From contig QCJC01000005.1 of assembly GCA_003216275.1 (NCBI GenBank), forward strand, positions 62,001 through 126,000: a stretch of DNA of 64,000 nucleotides, in the 5' to 3' direction. The position numbers and the translations under genes were made by a program. Positions within the stretch are counted from its first letter, which is position 1. Each line of letters starts with the position of its first letter. This DNA is from Prochlorococcus sp. AG-402-P18. GTDB lineage: Bacteria; Cyanobacteriota; Cyanobacteriia; PCC-6307; Cyanobiaceae. The notes under the pieces were generated by a model. That model was not told the DNA's origin and did no database searches. It saw only the letters and a program-made list of their open reading frames with translations. Below, in pieces: positions 47,221-58,300 of the stretch.

Positions 47221-47733
47221 TTAGTTTTCTTTGCACCAATCTTGAAAATCAAGAATTAATTGCTTTCCCACCCTTGCTTTAATTCCTAACAAAATTCCAT
47301 TCAATATGGACTGACCTGTTGATTCTAAAATTGGGGGGGGAATCAACCTTAACAAAGGGGGTCTGCTCACTGTTACTCCCAATACAGCTTCCCCCTCAAG
47401 TCCTGATGGTTTCGCTTCCAAAATTGCATCCAAAGTCAAGTCAAAATCATCAACAAACCCCAAACCATCCAAATGACTGTCAGTAACGAACATACGAATT
47501 GTGCTATCTGTATTTTTTACACCTATTGTTACGACAGGATTTATTTGAAGTTGAAAAACTTGAAAACTTGTGACTTCATACTTAAAGCTTCCTGGACCTA
47601 ATGGAGTCAATTTCCTAGAATCAAGCATTGCGCCAACAACTCTTTCCTGTTGTAAGAGATAATCAGAGAGTTGCTCTGCATTATGTTGAACAAATAGTTC
47701 AATTTTTTGTCGAGCATTAAAGGCAAGAGACAT
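47221..47733 (-). CDS. DUF1997 protein
   Basis: The 170 residues match the DUF1997 family of cyanobacteria and plastids (SKLTPLGPGSFKYEV-like segment and VSRPPLLRLIPPPILESTGQSIL). Soluble; function unknown. The ATG at 47733 (MSLAFNARQKIEL) is chosen; the frame is open to 47772 and would then enter the divergent pheA leader. A run of eight C in its coding strand encodes the PPP of IPPPI. Confidence 0.75.
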   Translation of the reverse strand: MSLAFNARQKIELFVQHNAEQLSDYLLQQERVVGAMLDSRKLTPLGPGSFKYEVTSFQVFQLQINPVVTIGVKNTDSTIRMFVTDSHLDGLGFVDDFDLTLDAILEAKPSGLEGEAVLGVTVSRPPLLRLIPPPILESTGQSILNGILLGIKARVGKQLILDFQDWCKEN

Positions 47734-47787
47734 TATCAAAAACTTGCTCAGCATGATCTTATCGGCATTCACCCCATTTTTTATCTA

Positions 47788-48618
47788 ATGTCAATTCGAG
47801 TGGCCTACCTTGGACCAAAAGGAACCTTTGCAGAGAAGGCCGCCAAGGCACTTGCAGAGCTTGAAAAGCTAGACTCACCTTCATTTTTACCCTGCAATGG
47901 ATTGAGATCAGTGGTAGATAATCTCGCAAATAATCTTTGTGAAGCAGCTGTAGTACCGATAGAAAATTCAGTAGAGGGTGGCGTCACCTCTACATTAGAT
48001 TCTCTTTGGAGACACAAAAATGTATTTATTCACAGGGCATTGGTTCTCCCTATAAAACACTCATTAATGAGTAGTGGATCAATATCGACTATCTCAGAGG
48101 TTCTTTCCCATCCTCAAGCCCTTGCACAGTGCAGCAAGTGGTTAAACGATCATGTCCCAAATGCAGTCCATTTACCGACAAATTCAACAGCCGAAGCTAT
48201 AAGAATGGTAAAAGGCAGCATATTTCGCGCTGCAATAGGATCAAAAGATGCAAATGAGGAATTAAATGTTCTAGCTTATCCAATTAATGATATTGAAGGT
48301 AATTGTACTCGCTTTGTCATTCTGAGTAAGAACAACATTAAAAAAGACGGTAACAAAGCAAGTTTGGCATTTTCACTTAAATCAAATAGTCCAGGTGCAT
48401 TACTTAGAGCATTAAATTGCATTGCAAATCTTGGACTAAATATGAGCAGAATTGAATCTCGACCTTCAAAAAGAGAACTAGGAGAATATGTATTTTTCAT
48501 AGATCTTGATTTGAAAAATTCAAATTATAAAGATTTTGAGAAAATCAATGAGGAGTTATCTCCTTTTTGCAGTCAAATTATTAATTTTGGGTGCTATTTC
48601 GGATCAGAAGTTGAATAG
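47788..48618 (+). CDS. pheA: prephenate dehydratase
   Basis: Makes phenylpyruvate in phenylalanine synthesis. The 276 residues start MSIRVAYLGPKGTFAEKAAK and include VPIENSVEGGVTSTLD and the C-terminal ACT domain with the ESRPSKRELGEYVFFIDL motif that binds Phe. No chorismate mutase domain. The frame is open to 47707, but the ATG at 47788 precedes the first conserved segment. Confidence 0.95.
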   Translation: MSIRVAYLGPKGTFAEKAAKALAELEKLDSPSFLPCNGLRSVVDNLANNLCEAAVVPIENSVEGGVTSTLDSLWRHKNVFIHRALVLPIKHSLMSSGSISTISEVLSHPQALAQCSKWLNDHVPNAVHLPTNSTAEAIRMVKGSIFRAAIGSKDANEELNVLAYPINDIEGNCTRFVILSKNNIKKDGNKASLAFSLKSNSPGALLRALNCIANLGLNMSRIESRPSKRELGEYVFFIDLDLKNSNYKDFEKINEELSPFCSQIINFGCYFGSEVE

Positions 48619-48619
48619 A

Positions 48620-49537
48620 TTAACCTCTTGACTTAAATACACCAAATTTCATTAGTCCATGAGAGAAAGCCCATCTCATCATCATTATTGTGGGTATTTC
48701 TCTAGCTGCTTTTAATACTGATCCAAGACCTAATCTTAAAATAGAAGAAGGTCTTCTAAAACCCTCATATATAGATTCATTCCATGATTGAATAGTATAT
48801 TTTGTCCAATCTGATGTAATTACAGAGCTTCCACAATAAGGGCTATTCAATAAATTTTTCTTAAAACTTTCAATGCTTGAAAATTCAGGATGAGTCCATT
48901 GAATAAGCAGTTGATTCATAATGAATCTCTCCAAAAAGCTCAAAGGGTTCTTAACTGAATTTTTTTGATTCCAATCTGCAATTGCCAAAACGCCCCCTGG
49001 TCTAAGTACTCTGAGCATCTCATCTGCAAACTTTTGTTTATCTGGTATATGAGGTCCTGCCTCAACACTCCAAACCCCATCAAAACTTCCTTTTTCAAAT
49101 GCCAAATCAAGTGCATTCATTACTTGAAAGTGACAATTATCATTTTGATTTGATAACTGGTTAGCTCTTTTAATTTGCTCTGGACTTATTGAAATACCGA
49201 CCACATCAAACCCATAATAATTTGACAATATTCTTGAGCTTCCTCCTATTCCACAACCAACATCCAAAATTCTGGAACCTTTGGGTAATTCATTTAAACC
49301 ACTCCATTGAACTAGTTCATGAACAAAATCTATTTTGGCTTTCCTAAAATCTTTTTTTAATCTTGGTTTTTCGTAAAAACCAAGATGGATATGTTCACCC
49401 CATAGATTTTCTAATAAACGATCATTCGTCCAGGAATCATAGGAAGATGCAACACTTTTTACAGACTCATATTTACGACTTTTCTTTAACCAAGAAATAC
49501 TAACGAAAATAAAAATAAAAATTAATAACCATTGCAT
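48620..49537 (-). CDS. MPBQ/MSBQ methyltransferase
   Basis: SAM-dependent methylation of 2-methyl-6-phytyl/solanyl-benzoquinol in tocopherol and plastoquinone synthesis. The 305 residues have an N-terminal membrane anchor (about 1-18), SAM motif ILDVGCGIGGSSRIL, WSVEAGPHIPDKQKFADEMLRVLRPGG, ADWNQ and a C-terminal REIPTIMMMRWAF. The whole pattern resembles Synechocystis Sll0418 as I remember it. The convergent pheA ends 2 bases away. Confidence 0.9.
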   Translation of the reverse strand: MQWLLIFIFIFVSISWLKKSRKYESVKSVASSYDSWTNDRLLENLWGEHIHLGFYEKPRLKKDFRKAKIDFVHELVQWSGLNELPKGSRILDVGCGIGGSSRILSNYYGFDVVGISISPEQIKRANQLSNQNDNCHFQVMNALDLAFEKGSFDGVWSVEAGPHIPDKQKFADEMLRVLRPGGVLAIADWNQKNSVKNPLSFLERFIMNQLLIQWTHPEFSSIESFKKNLLNSPYCGSSVITSDWTKYTIQSWNESIYEGFRRPSSILRLGLGSVLKAAREIPTIMMMRWAFSHGLMKFGVFKSRG

Positions 49538-49540
49538 AAT

Positions 49541-50203
49541 TTAATTATTAGTTTGATCAGCATTGGAGAAAGTGTCTTTTAAGGCAGTTCTGGCTGCGAG
49601 CTGTCTCCTCGTATGGTCAAGAAGCTCATATTCCCTATCCAATCTTTGAAAGGTATTGGTTAGCTCTAATAAACTTTGCTGCTCACTTGCTACAGGGCCA
49701 CCTAAATGTGCAGCTATCCAAAAAGATAGTTCTCTTGGGAAGTCTGGCAAAGAATCTGGGAGAAGCTTTTCTGAATCAGTAAGTTTAGCAGTAAGAGAAA
49801 CTACATCTTTTAAAGCAGTTGAAACAGAATGCTTTAATTCCTCTAATTTAGTCTGATCAGATATTGGATCATCATCAACCCAACTCACTAGCGCATTTAC
49901 AAAAGGAGTTTCACTGATAATTTCAAGTATTCGAAATCTTTGCTGACCAATGGTCACAATATTGCTTCTGCCATCTTTTGCAGTTTGATGCTTTATCACT
50001 TCAGCACAACATCCTACATCTGCCATTCTCTTTGCAATTGGATCCCATCTAACCACCCCAAAACGACTATCTGATTGCAAAACAGATTTAAGCATAACTC
50101 TGTAACGAGTTTCGAATATATGCAGTGGCAAGTACTCCTGAGGGAAGAGCACAACCTCAGGTAGTGGAAAGATTGGAAGCTCCCTAACTGAAAGTTCGCT
50201 CAA
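49541..50203 (-). CDS. LON substrate-binding-domain protein
   Basis: The 220 residues resemble the N-terminal domain of Lon protease without the ATPase and protease parts (LPIFPLPEVVLFPQEYLPLHIFETRYR near the start, GRSNIVTIGQQRFRILE). Such stand-alone proteins are common in cyanobacteria; function unknown. Upstream of the methyltransferase gene by 3 bases. Confidence 0.85.
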   Translation of the reverse strand: MSELSVRELPIFPLPEVVLFPQEYLPLHIFETRYRVMLKSVLQSDSRFGVVRWDPIAKRMADVGCCAEVIKHQTAKDGRSNIVTIGQQRFRILEIISETPFVNALVSWVDDDPISDQTKLEELKHSVSTALKDVVSLTAKLTDSEKLLPDSLPDFPRELSFWIAAHLGGPVASEQQSLLELTNTFQRLDREYELLDHTRRQLAARTALKDTFSNADQTNN

Positions 50204-50262
50204 AGAAAAATCCTATTTGATCATATCCTAGGTAATCAATCTCTTGTTTGAGGGAAAAACCT

Positions 50263-50583
50263 TTAGAGCTTAACTTCTATATCAACTCCACTTGGAAGAT
50301 CCAACTTCATTAACGCATCAATAGTCTTTGCTGAAGGGCTGTAGATATCTATAAGTCTTCTATGGGTTCTGGTCTCAAAATGTTCTCTTGAATCTTTATC
50401 AACATGAGGAGATCTAAGAACACAGTATATTTTCCTTTTAGTAGGAAGAGGAATAGGACCAATTGCAGAAGCAGCTGTTGTATCTGCTGTTTCAATTATT
50501 TTTTCACAAGACAGGTCAAGCATTCGTCTATCAAAAGCCTTAAGACGTATGCGAATCTTTTGTTGCGCTATTGCAGTGGACAT
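50263..50583 (-). CDS. rpsJ: 30S ribosomal protein S10
   Basis: The 106 residues show [49 protein letters not shown] and [11 protein letters not shown], all S10 landmarks. Last gene of the str operon, as in other cyanobacteria, separated from tuf by two hairpins. Confidence 0.97.
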   Translation of the reverse strand: MSTAIAQQKIRIRLKAFDRRMLDLSCEKIIETADTTAASAIGPIPLPTKRKIYCVLRSPHVDKDSREHFETRTHRRLIDIYSPSAKTIDALMKLDLPSGVDIEVKL

Positions 50584-50626
50584 AGGGATGTAACAAAAAG
50601 CTTAAATTTGGTTTTCGAGGTTCTTC

Positions 50627-50654
50627 TAGTTATGAACTTATTAGTTCATAACTA
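50627..50654 (-). other. 12-bp stem-loop upstream of rpsJ
   Basis: TAGTTATGAACT (50627-50638) and AGTTCATAACTA (50643-50654) with a 4-base loop, perfect. It lies 44 bases upstream of the rpsJ start and after the tuf 3' hairpin. Possible attenuator or processing site. Confidence 0.55.
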
Positions 50655-50662
50655 ATTTAATG

Positions 50663-50699
50663 TAAAGGATGACCTGAATAATTTACAAGTCATCCTTTA
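50663..50699 (-). terminator. hairpin after tuf
   Basis: TAAAGGATGAC (50663-50673) and GTCATCCTTTA (50689-50699), 15-base loop, 6 bases after the tuf stop. The following bases are T-rich but not a long run, so partial read-through into rpsJ is expected. Confidence 0.6.
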
Positions 50700-50705
50700 A
50701 CTTAT

Positions 50706-51905
50706 TCAAGCAATAATCTTAGAGACAACTCCAGCTCCAATAGTACGGCCACCCTCTCGTATTGCAAATCTCATACCTTGTTCAATAGCCACAGGAGCAA
50801 TTAACTCCCCTGTCATTTTTATTCTGTCACCAGGCATAACCATTTCAACATTACTACCGTCATCTGAGGTAAAGGCCGTAATTTGACCAGTTACATCAGT
50901 AGTACGGATGTAAAACTGAGGACGATAACCAGCAAAGAAAGGAGTGTGACGTCCACCTTCCTCTTTTTTCAAGACATATACTTCTCCTTCAAATTTCGTA
51001 TGTGGTGTTATGGAACCTTTCTTAACAAGAACCATTCCTCGTTCTATATCTTCTTTTTGAATACCTCTTAAAAGAAGTCCAACATTATCTCCAGCCATTC
51101 CTTCATCAAGAAGCTTTCTGAACATCTCAACACCAGTAACGGTTGTAAGTCTTGTGTCTCTAATTCCAACAATTTCAACTTCCTCGCCTACTGTTACTTT
51201 TCCTCTTTCAATTCGTCCAGTAGCAACTGTTCCACGACCAGTAATTGAAAAAACGTCTTCAACAGCCATTAGGAATGGCTTGTCAACTTCCCGTTCTGGC
51301 TCTGGAATAGAAGCATCCACAGCTGTCATTAATTCATCTATTTTTGTTTCCCAGTCTGTTTCACCTTCAATAGCTTTTAAACCTGAAACTTGAATGACAG
51401 GAATATCATCTCCTGGGAAATCGTAACTAGTAAGGAGTTCACGAATCTCCATTTCAACAAGTTCGATCATTTCTTCATCATCAACCATGTCACACTTATT
51501 TAGAGCAACTACTAAGGCTGGAACTCCAACCTGCTTTGCTAAAAGAATATGTTCTTTGGTTTGAGCCATGGCTCCATCTGTGGCTGCTACAACAAGAATT
51601 GCACCATCCATTTGAGCAGCCCCTGTGATCATATTCTTTACATAATCAGCATGCCCGGGGCAATCAACATGTGCGTAGTGCCTACCATCGGTTTCATATT
51701 CAACGTGAGCAGTATTAATTGTGATACCGCGCTCACGCTCTTCAGGCGCTCCGTCAATATCAGCATAATCTTGTTCTTGGGCTTGACCCTTTTTGGCTAA
51801 AACCTTTGTAATTGCTGCTGTAAGCGTTGTTTTGCCGTGGTCAACGTGGCCAATAGTACCTATGTTGACGTGAGGTTTGTTCCTCTCAAACTTCTCGCGA
51901 GCCAT
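50706..51905 (-). CDS. tuf: elongation factor Tu
   Basis: Delivers aminoacyl-tRNA to the ribosome. The 399 residues have G1 [29 protein letters not shown], then domains 2 and 3 (ending [11 protein letters not shown]). Fourth gene of the str operon. Confidence 0.98.
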   Translation of the reverse strand: MAREKFERNKPHVNIGTIGHVDHGKTTLTAAITKVLAKKGQAQEQDYADIDGAPEERERGITINTAHVEYETDGRHYAHVDCPGHADYVKNMITGAAQMDGAILVVAATDGAMAQTKEHILLAKQVGVPALVVALNKCDMVDDEEMIELVEMEIRELLTSYDFPGDDIPVIQVSGLKAIEGETDWETKIDELMTAVDASIPEPEREVDKPFLMAVEDVFSITGRGTVATGRIERGKVTVGEEVEIVGIRDTRLTTVTGVEMFRKLLDEGMAGDNVGLLLRGIQKEDIERGMVLVKKGSITPHTKFEGEVYVLKKEEGGRHTPFFAGYRPQFYIRTTDVTGQITAFTSDDGSNVEMVMPGDRIKMTGELIAPVAIEQGMRFAIREGGRTIGAGVVSKIIA

Positions 51906-51946
51906 TTTTTTTAAAGAATCGGGGGGTGGTTAGTAAATTTTAGAGA

Positions 51947-54022
51947 TCAGGAATTGCCCTGATTCTTGGAGATAATTGCCTCAGCTACGTTACGAGGAAC
52001 TTCCTCGTAAGTGCTGAACTCCATTGAGAAAATACCCCGACCTTGAGTCATTGATCGGAGTTGAGTGGCATAGCCAAACATTTCGGCTAATGGCACTTTT
52101 GCCTGGACTTTAGATTGCCCATCCTCTATGGACTGACCTTCAACCTGACCTCGTCTAGAGGACAGGTCTCCAATAATAGAGCCTAGGAAGTCCTCAGGGA
52201 CTTCTACCTCAACTTTCATCATAGGTTCAAGAAGTACTGGATTGCACTTTTTAACCCCATCTTTGAAAGCCATTGAACCGGCAATTTTGAAGGCCATCTC
52301 TGATGAGTCAACATCATGATAAGAGCCATCAACTAATGTAACTTTTACATCTATAAGAGGATAGCCAGCAATCACACCAGACTCACAAGTTTCCTTCATG
52401 CCTGATTCAGCTGGTTTTATATATTCTTTCGGAACAGATCCTCCTACAATTTTATTAACAAACTCAAATCCAGTTCCAGGCTCGCCAGGCTCAACCTCAA
52501 TTACCACATGCCCATATTGACCTTTACCACCTGTTTGTCTCGCAAACTTACCTTCACCTGAAGAACTAGCTCGAATGGTTTCCCTATAAGAAACTTGAGG
52601 AGCTCCAATGTTTGCTTCTACTTTAAATTCTCTCAACATACGATCAACAAGAATCTCTAGGTGAAGTTCACCCATACCAGCAATGACAGTTTGATTTGTT
52701 TCTTGATCTGTGCTTACTCTAAATGTTGGATCTTCTTCGGATAGAGAAGTCAGAGCTTTCCCTAGTTTTTCCATATCACTTTTCGTCTTAGGTTCAACTG
52801 CAACTGAAATAACTGGTTCAGGAATATAGAGGGTCTCAAGAACAATTGCATCTTCAGAAGCACATAAAGTATCTCCTGTTGTTGTATTTTTCAATCCAAG
52901 TACAGCTCCAAGATCTCCTGCTCGTAATTCATCTACTTCTTCTCGATCATCAGCTTTTAAAATGATCAATCTAGATATTCTTTCCTTAGCATCTTTTGTT
53001 GAATTGAGAACATAACTTCCTTTTTCAAGCACACCGGAGTACATACGAACAAAAGTCAATTTGCCATATGGATCAGCCATTACTTTGAAAGCTAAGGCAC
53101 TGAAGGGTGCTTCATCATCAGAAGGTCTAAAAGCTTCTTTGCCATTAGGTAGCAACCCTTGAATAGGAGGTACGTCAACTGGTGCGGGTAAATAATTAAC
53201 TACTGCATCAAGCAGCAACTGAACTCCTTTATTTTTAAAAGCTGAACCGCATAACATCGGCACCAGTCCATGCTTAAGAACTCCTTCTCGAATTCCAGAT
53301 TTAAGTTCTTCTACTGATAATTCTCCTTTCTCAAGAAATGAATCGAGAAGTTCTTCATCTGTTTCAGCAATTGACTCCATTAATTTTGATCGCCAATCGG
53401 AAACCAGGTCCACAAGATCTGAGGGTACCTCTGCCTGCTCTATATCTTTTCCAAGATCATCCTTATAAATATATGCCTTGTTTTCAACAAGATCAACAAT
53501 TCCCTTAAGATCATTTTCCGCTCCTATTGGTAACTGTATAGGGACTGCATTTGCTTTTAGTCTCTCTTTAATTTGACTGTGAACCTTAAGGAAATCTGCT
53601 CCAGTTCTATCCATTTTATTTACAAAGACCATTCTTGGTACTGAATACCTATCTGCCTGACGCCAAACTGTTTCAGATTGAGGTTGAACTCCACCAACCG
53701 CACAGAAAACTGCAATAACACCATCAAGAACCCTCATCGAGCGTTCTACTTCAATAGTGAAATCAACGTGACCAGGAGTATCGATAATATTGATCCTGTG
53801 ATCGTCCCAAGTAGTTGAAATAGCTGCAGCAGTAATAGTTATTCCTCTTTCTCGCTCCTGAGCCATCCAATCAGTAACAGCTGCTCCATCATGGACTTCG
53901 CCCATTTTGTGAACAACACCTGAATAGAAAAGAATCCTTTCAGTGCAAGTTGTTTTACCAGCATCAATATGTGCAGCAATCCCGATATTTCTTACTCGTT
54001 CCAAAGGAAAGGCGCGTGCCAC
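51947..54022 (-). CDS. fusA: elongation factor G
   Basis: GTPase for translocation. The 691 residues start [31 protein letters not shown] and include [18 protein letters not shown] and the later domains ([31 protein letters not shown]). Standard bacterial-type EF-G. Between rpsG and tuf. Confidence 0.98.
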   Translation of the reverse strand: MARAFPLERVRNIGIAAHIDAGKTTCTERILFYSGVVHKMGEVHDGAAVTDWMAQERERGITITAAAISTTWDDHRINIIDTPGHVDFTIEVERSMRVLDGVIAVFCAVGGVQPQSETVWRQADRYSVPRMVFVNKMDRTGADFLKVHSQIKERLKANAVPIQLPIGAENDLKGIVDLVENKAYIYKDDLGKDIEQAEVPSDLVDLVSDWRSKLMESIAETDEELLDSFLEKGELSVEELKSGIREGVLKHGLVPMLCGSAFKNKGVQLLLDAVVNYLPAPVDVPPIQGLLPNGKEAFRPSDDEAPFSALAFKVMADPYGKLTFVRMYSGVLEKGSYVLNSTKDAKERISRLIILKADDREEVDELRAGDLGAVLGLKNTTTGDTLCASEDAIVLETLYIPEPVISVAVEPKTKSDMEKLGKALTSLSEEDPTFRVSTDQETNQTVIAGMGELHLEILVDRMLREFKVEANIGAPQVSYRETIRASSSGEGKFARQTGGKGQYGHVVIEVEPGEPGTGFEFVNKIVGGSVPKEYIKPAESGMKETCESGVIAGYPLIDVKVTLVDGSYHDVDSSEMAFKIAGSMAFKDGVKKCNPVLLEPMMKVEVEVPEDFLGSIIGDLSSRRGQVEGQSIEDGQSKVQAKVPLAEMFGYATQLRSMTQGRGIFSMEFSTYEEVPRNVAEAIISKNQGNS

Positions 54023-54127
54023 AGAAAATACTCCGACTAAAGGGCTTTAAAATGCGCCTGGACTCTACAACTAAGCATGCTAAAAAAGAAATATTTTGAT
54101 GATTAAATTAGAAAATTTTGACCATAA

Positions 54128-54598
54128 TCAATAGCGATAATGAGCAAAAGCTTTGTTTGCTTCAGCCATTTTATGTGTCTCTTCCCTTTTCCTTACTGCG
54201 TTTCCGGCTTCATTAGCTGCATCCATCAGTTCGCCAGCAAGCTTGTGAGCCATACTTCTTCCATTTCTTGATCTGGAGAAATTTACCAACCATCTTAGTG
54301 CCATAGCAGTTCCTCTTTCCTGACGAACCTCCATTGGAACCTGATAGGTAGCACCTCCAACCCTTCTTGCTCTTACTTCTACCAAAGGTGTCACATTCTT
54401 AACGGCAGTTTCAAACAACTCAATAGGATCAGATCCTGTTCGATCATTAATCAAACCAAAAGCATCTGAAAGAATTTTTTGAGCTGTTGATTTCTTTCCA
54501 TGCTTCATTAGACGATGAACCATCATGCTGGCCAAACGATTATTGAATTGTGGATCAGGGAGAACAGGTCTTTTTTCTGCTGCGTTTCTTCTAGACAT
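54128..54598 (-). CDS. rpsG: 30S ribosomal protein S7
   Basis: The 156 residues include [42 protein letters not shown] and [42 protein letters not shown], all S7 hallmarks. It lies between rpsL and fusA. Confidence 0.98.
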   Translation of the reverse strand: MSRRNAAEKRPVLPDPQFNNRLASMMVHRLMKHGKKSTAQKILSDAFGLINDRTGSDPIELFETAVKNVTPLVEVRARRVGGATYQVPMEVRQERGTAMALRWLVNFSRSRNGRSMAHKLAGELMDAANEAGNAVRKREETHKMAEANKAFAHYRY

Positions 54599-54647
54599 GA
54601 GATGAAATTGTAAAAAGGGAAAAATTCACTGATTTAAAAATATTTTT

Positions 54648-55022
54648 TTATTCTTTTGGAGATTTTGCCCCATATTTAGATCTGGACTGACGACGATCCT
54701 TAACACCAGCAGTATCAAGAGTACCTCTTATAATGTGATATCTAACACCTGGAAGATCTTTAACTCTTCCGCCCCTAAGAAGCACAACAGAGTGTTCCTG
54801 AAGATTATGTCCAATACCTCCAATATAAGCAGTAACTTCAAATCCAGAGGTCAACCTTACACGAGCTACTTTTCTGAGAGCTGAATTAGGTTTTTTGGGG
54901 GTTGAGGTGTAAACCCTAGTACAAACTCCTCTTCGTTCTGGACATCCTCGCAAAGCTGGCGATTTAGTCTTTGTTTTAAGAGTCTTCCGCTCTGTTCTTA
55001 TTAACTGTTGAATGGTTGGCAT
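54648..55022 (-). CDS. rpsL: 30S ribosomal protein S12
   Basis: The 124 residues include [21 protein letters not shown], the decoding loop [17 protein letters not shown] and [16 protein letters not shown]. The Lys at the streptomycin-relevant position (PKKPNS) is the wild-type one. First gene of the str operon. Confidence 0.98.
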   Translation of the reverse strand: MPTIQQLIRTERKTLKTKTKSPALRGCPERRGVCTRVYTSTPKKPNSALRKVARVRLTSGFEVTAYIGGIGHNLQEHSVVLLRGGRVKDLPGVRYHIIRGTLDTAGVKDRRQSRSKYGAKSPKE

Positions 55023-55087
55023 TAATTTAATTTGTGGCCGAAACTCGACCAGTTCAACAATTCTCCAGATTACTTGGTCAACGACCC

Positions 55088-55116
55088 AAATTCATAATTT
55101 TTTTAATTATGAATTT
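55088..55116. repeat. 12-bp inverted repeat upstream of the str operon
   Basis: AAATTCATAATT and AATTATGAATTT, 5-base T loop. It lies 66 bases upstream of rpsL and spans the ATG of the divergent small gene. Could be an operator or leader hairpin. Confidence 0.55.
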
Positions 55117-55306
55117 GTTTTCATCAGACAAAAAACACAATACAAATATTTTAAAGAAAGTATTGAATAAAAAACTTGATGGTCGACAAAAATGTTTAAG
55201 ATGTAACTCTAGGATCTATCAAATCAATCTAATTAGACAACTTCATAAAAATCTAATCACCGATGGCAATGCCAACCTAAAGCACTTTGTAAGCAAGGAA
55301 AAATAG
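55109..55306 (+). CDS. 65-residue basic protein of unknown function
   Basis: Starts MNLFSSDKKHNTNILKKVLN and contains one CxxC (KCLRCNSRIYQ), Lys-rich. The frame is open upstream to a GTG at 55034, but the ATG at 55109 is preferred, since the upstream part would be the antisense of the rpsL promoter region. Unknown family, ends 11 bases before gltB. Confidence 0.5.
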   Translation: MNLFSSDKKHNTNILKKVLNKKLDGRQKCLRCNSRIYQINLIRQLHKNLITDGNANLKHFVSKEK

Positions 55307-55317
55307 TACCTAACAAC

Positions 55318-58300
55318 ATGCATCAACAACCCTCAAGATCAAATTGGCCTTATTGCGATAGCACCTATCCTGATGCCTTTTCTGGGGAAAAAGATTCTTG
55401 TGGAGTTGGCTTTATAGCAAATGTTGAAGGGAAACAAAATAATTGGGTCTTATCTCAAGCATTACGCGGACTCAGCTGTATGGAGCACAGGGGCGGATGC
55501 GGCGGAGATGGTGACTCAGGTGATGGTGCTGGGATTTTGTGTGAAATTCCATGGTCATTTTTAAGGCAAGTTTGGGGCACGGCTAAACAATGCGACCCCC
55601 ATTTATCAGGAATAGGTATGATTTTCATGCCTAAAGACTCTAAAAATAGAGAAATAGCGAAGAAGATATGTGAGCAAGAAGCTGAGTTGTTAGGGATAAC
55701 CTCCAAAGGGTGGAGAGATGTTCCTGTGCATGAAGAAGTTTTAGGCAAACTTGCAAGGGAAAATGAACCCTTTATTACACAATGGCTAGTTGATGTTAAG
55801 GATAAAGAAATCAATCTTGAGGCTTTACTTTTCAGATTGAGGCAAAAGATTTCTAATCGAGCAAATATAGAATTAAAGGAGGATGAATTAGGTCTCTATA
55901 TTTGCTCTTTAAGTAGCAAAACTATTGTTTATAAAGGAATGGTTAGATCTGAAATATTAGCTCCTTTTTATAATGATTTAAAGGACGATAGATTTGAAGT
56001 TTCATATGCGGTTTACCATAGAAGATTTAGTACAAATACATTACCTAAATGGCCTTTAGCTCAACCAATGAGACTTTTAGGTCATAATGGAGAAATAAAT
56101 ACATTACTCGGCAATATAAATTGGGCTAAAGCAACAGAAACAGATATAAGTTCAGTTTGGAAAGAAAATGCTAATGATCTAAAACCTATAGTCAATAATT
56201 TATATAGTGATTCAGCAAATCTTGATTTAAATCTAGAACTATTAGTTCGAAGTGGAAGACCAATAACTGATAGTTTATTAACACTTATCCCCGAAGCTTT
56301 TAGAGACCAACCAGAATTAATAAACAAACCTGAAATAACTGCTTTTTATGAATATGCTGCAGGGACCCAAGAACCTTGGGATGGACCAGCTTTAATAGTC
56401 TTTACTGATGGAAGAAACATAGGCGCAACTCTTGATAGAAATGGTTTAAGACCAGCTCGCTATTGCATCACTAAAAATGGATATGTTGTTATGGGATCTG
56501 AAACAGGTGTTGTTGAATTAGAAGAAAATCTAATACAAGAGAAAGGTCGCTTAGGTCCTGGCCAAATGCTTGCGGTAGATTTAGAAAGCAAGAGAATTTT
56601 ACGTAATTGGGATGTTAAAGAAGAGTCAGCGAATAGATACCCATACTTAGATTGGTTAAAAGCAAATCGCATAAACCTTAATAACCAAAGTTGGGAAACA
56701 AATAATAAATTTGATAAGCAAAAATTGCTTCAGCAACAAATTGCATTTGGCTTTACTGCAGAAGATTTTGATTACATAATTAATAGCATGGCAGCAAATG
56801 CAAAAGAACCAACTTATTGCATGGGAGACGATATACCACTAGCAATACTTTCTAATAAGTCACATATTCTTTATAACTATTTCAAACAGAGATTTGCACA
56901 AGTTACTAATCCACCTATTGATCCTCTTAGAGAAAAGCTAGTCACTAGCTTAGAGATGAATCTTGGGATTAGAAAAGCACCCTTAAGGCCTAAAGCAGAG
57001 TCTGCAAGACTAATTCATATTAAATCACCAATACTTAATGAAAAAGAATTAATTTCAATAACTAAATCAGAACTTTCATGCAAGCTGATATCGACTTTAA
57101 TTCCTATTAATGATGATAAAATAAACCTCGAAAAAGGTCTCAAAAATCTATGTCAAGAAGCTGAAGATACTGTAATTAATGGTGGAGAAATATTAATCCT
57201 TTCTGATAGAGATATTAATCAAGACAACTCCTACATTCCACCTCTTCTCGCTGTTGGTGCTGTTCATCATCACTTACTTAGAAAAGGACTCAGACTAAAA
57301 ACCTCGATAATTATAGATACAGCTCAATGCTGGAGTACGCATCACATAGCCTGTCTGATTGGATTTGGAGCAAGTGCAATTTGTCCTTGGTTGACATGGG
57401 AAACTACTCGCCATTGGTGGCAATTACCTAAAACTCAAAAACTTATTTCAGATGGGAAGTTATCTAATTTATCGATAGAGATTGCTCAAGATAATGTTAA
57501 AAAAGCAATGGAAGATGGATTAAGAAAAATACTCTCAAAAATAGGAATCTCGGTTCTAGCAAGTTACCACGGAGCACAAATCTTTGAGGCTATAGGTATC
57601 GGTGCAGATTTAATTGATTTAGCTTTCAAGGGAACAACAAGTCGTATAGCAGGACTAACTTTGAGCGAATTATCACTCGAGACATTTTCATTTCATAAAA
57701 AAGCTTTCCCAGAACTAGAGCAAAAAAAACTTGATTTTAATGGATTTGTTCAATATCGAAATAGTGGAGAATTTCATTTAAATAATCCAGAAATGTCAAA
57801 AATTCTTCATGCTGCAGTGAAAGCTGGGCCTGGATATGACCACTTCAAAACTTATCAAAAACTTCTAGAAAGTCGTCCCGCCACTACCCTCAGAGATCTT
57901 CTTACATTTAAAACAGCCACCCAGCCTTTACCCCTTGATCAAATAGAAAGTGTTGAGAGTATTTGTCAAAGATTTTGCACTGGCGGGATGAGTCTGGGTG
58001 CCCTATCTAGGGAAGCGCATGAAGTTCTTGCAATAGCAATGAATAGGATTGGAGGCAAAAGTAATAGTGGTGAAGGAGGAGAGGATCCCGCGAGATTCAA
58101 TGTTCTCAAGGATGTTGACGAAAATAATCAATCAAAGACATTACCTAATCTCAAAGGACTTTTAAATGGAGATACAGCATGTTCTGCAATTAAACAAATT
58201 GCTTCTGGCCGATTTGGTGTAACCCCTGAATATTTAACTAGCGGCAAGCAATTAGAAATCAAAGTAGCTCAAGGTGCAAAGCCTGGAGAAGGAGGACAAT

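Noticed and set aside
47333-47340. G8 run as a phase-variation site
   Set aside because: It lies within the DUF1997 coding sequence as CCC CCC CC, encoding a Pro run in frame; no evidence of variation.
55034-55108. GTG-started extension of the 65-residue gene beside rpsL
   Set aside because: It would overlap the rpsL promoter region, and the first ATG at 55109 is a simpler start.
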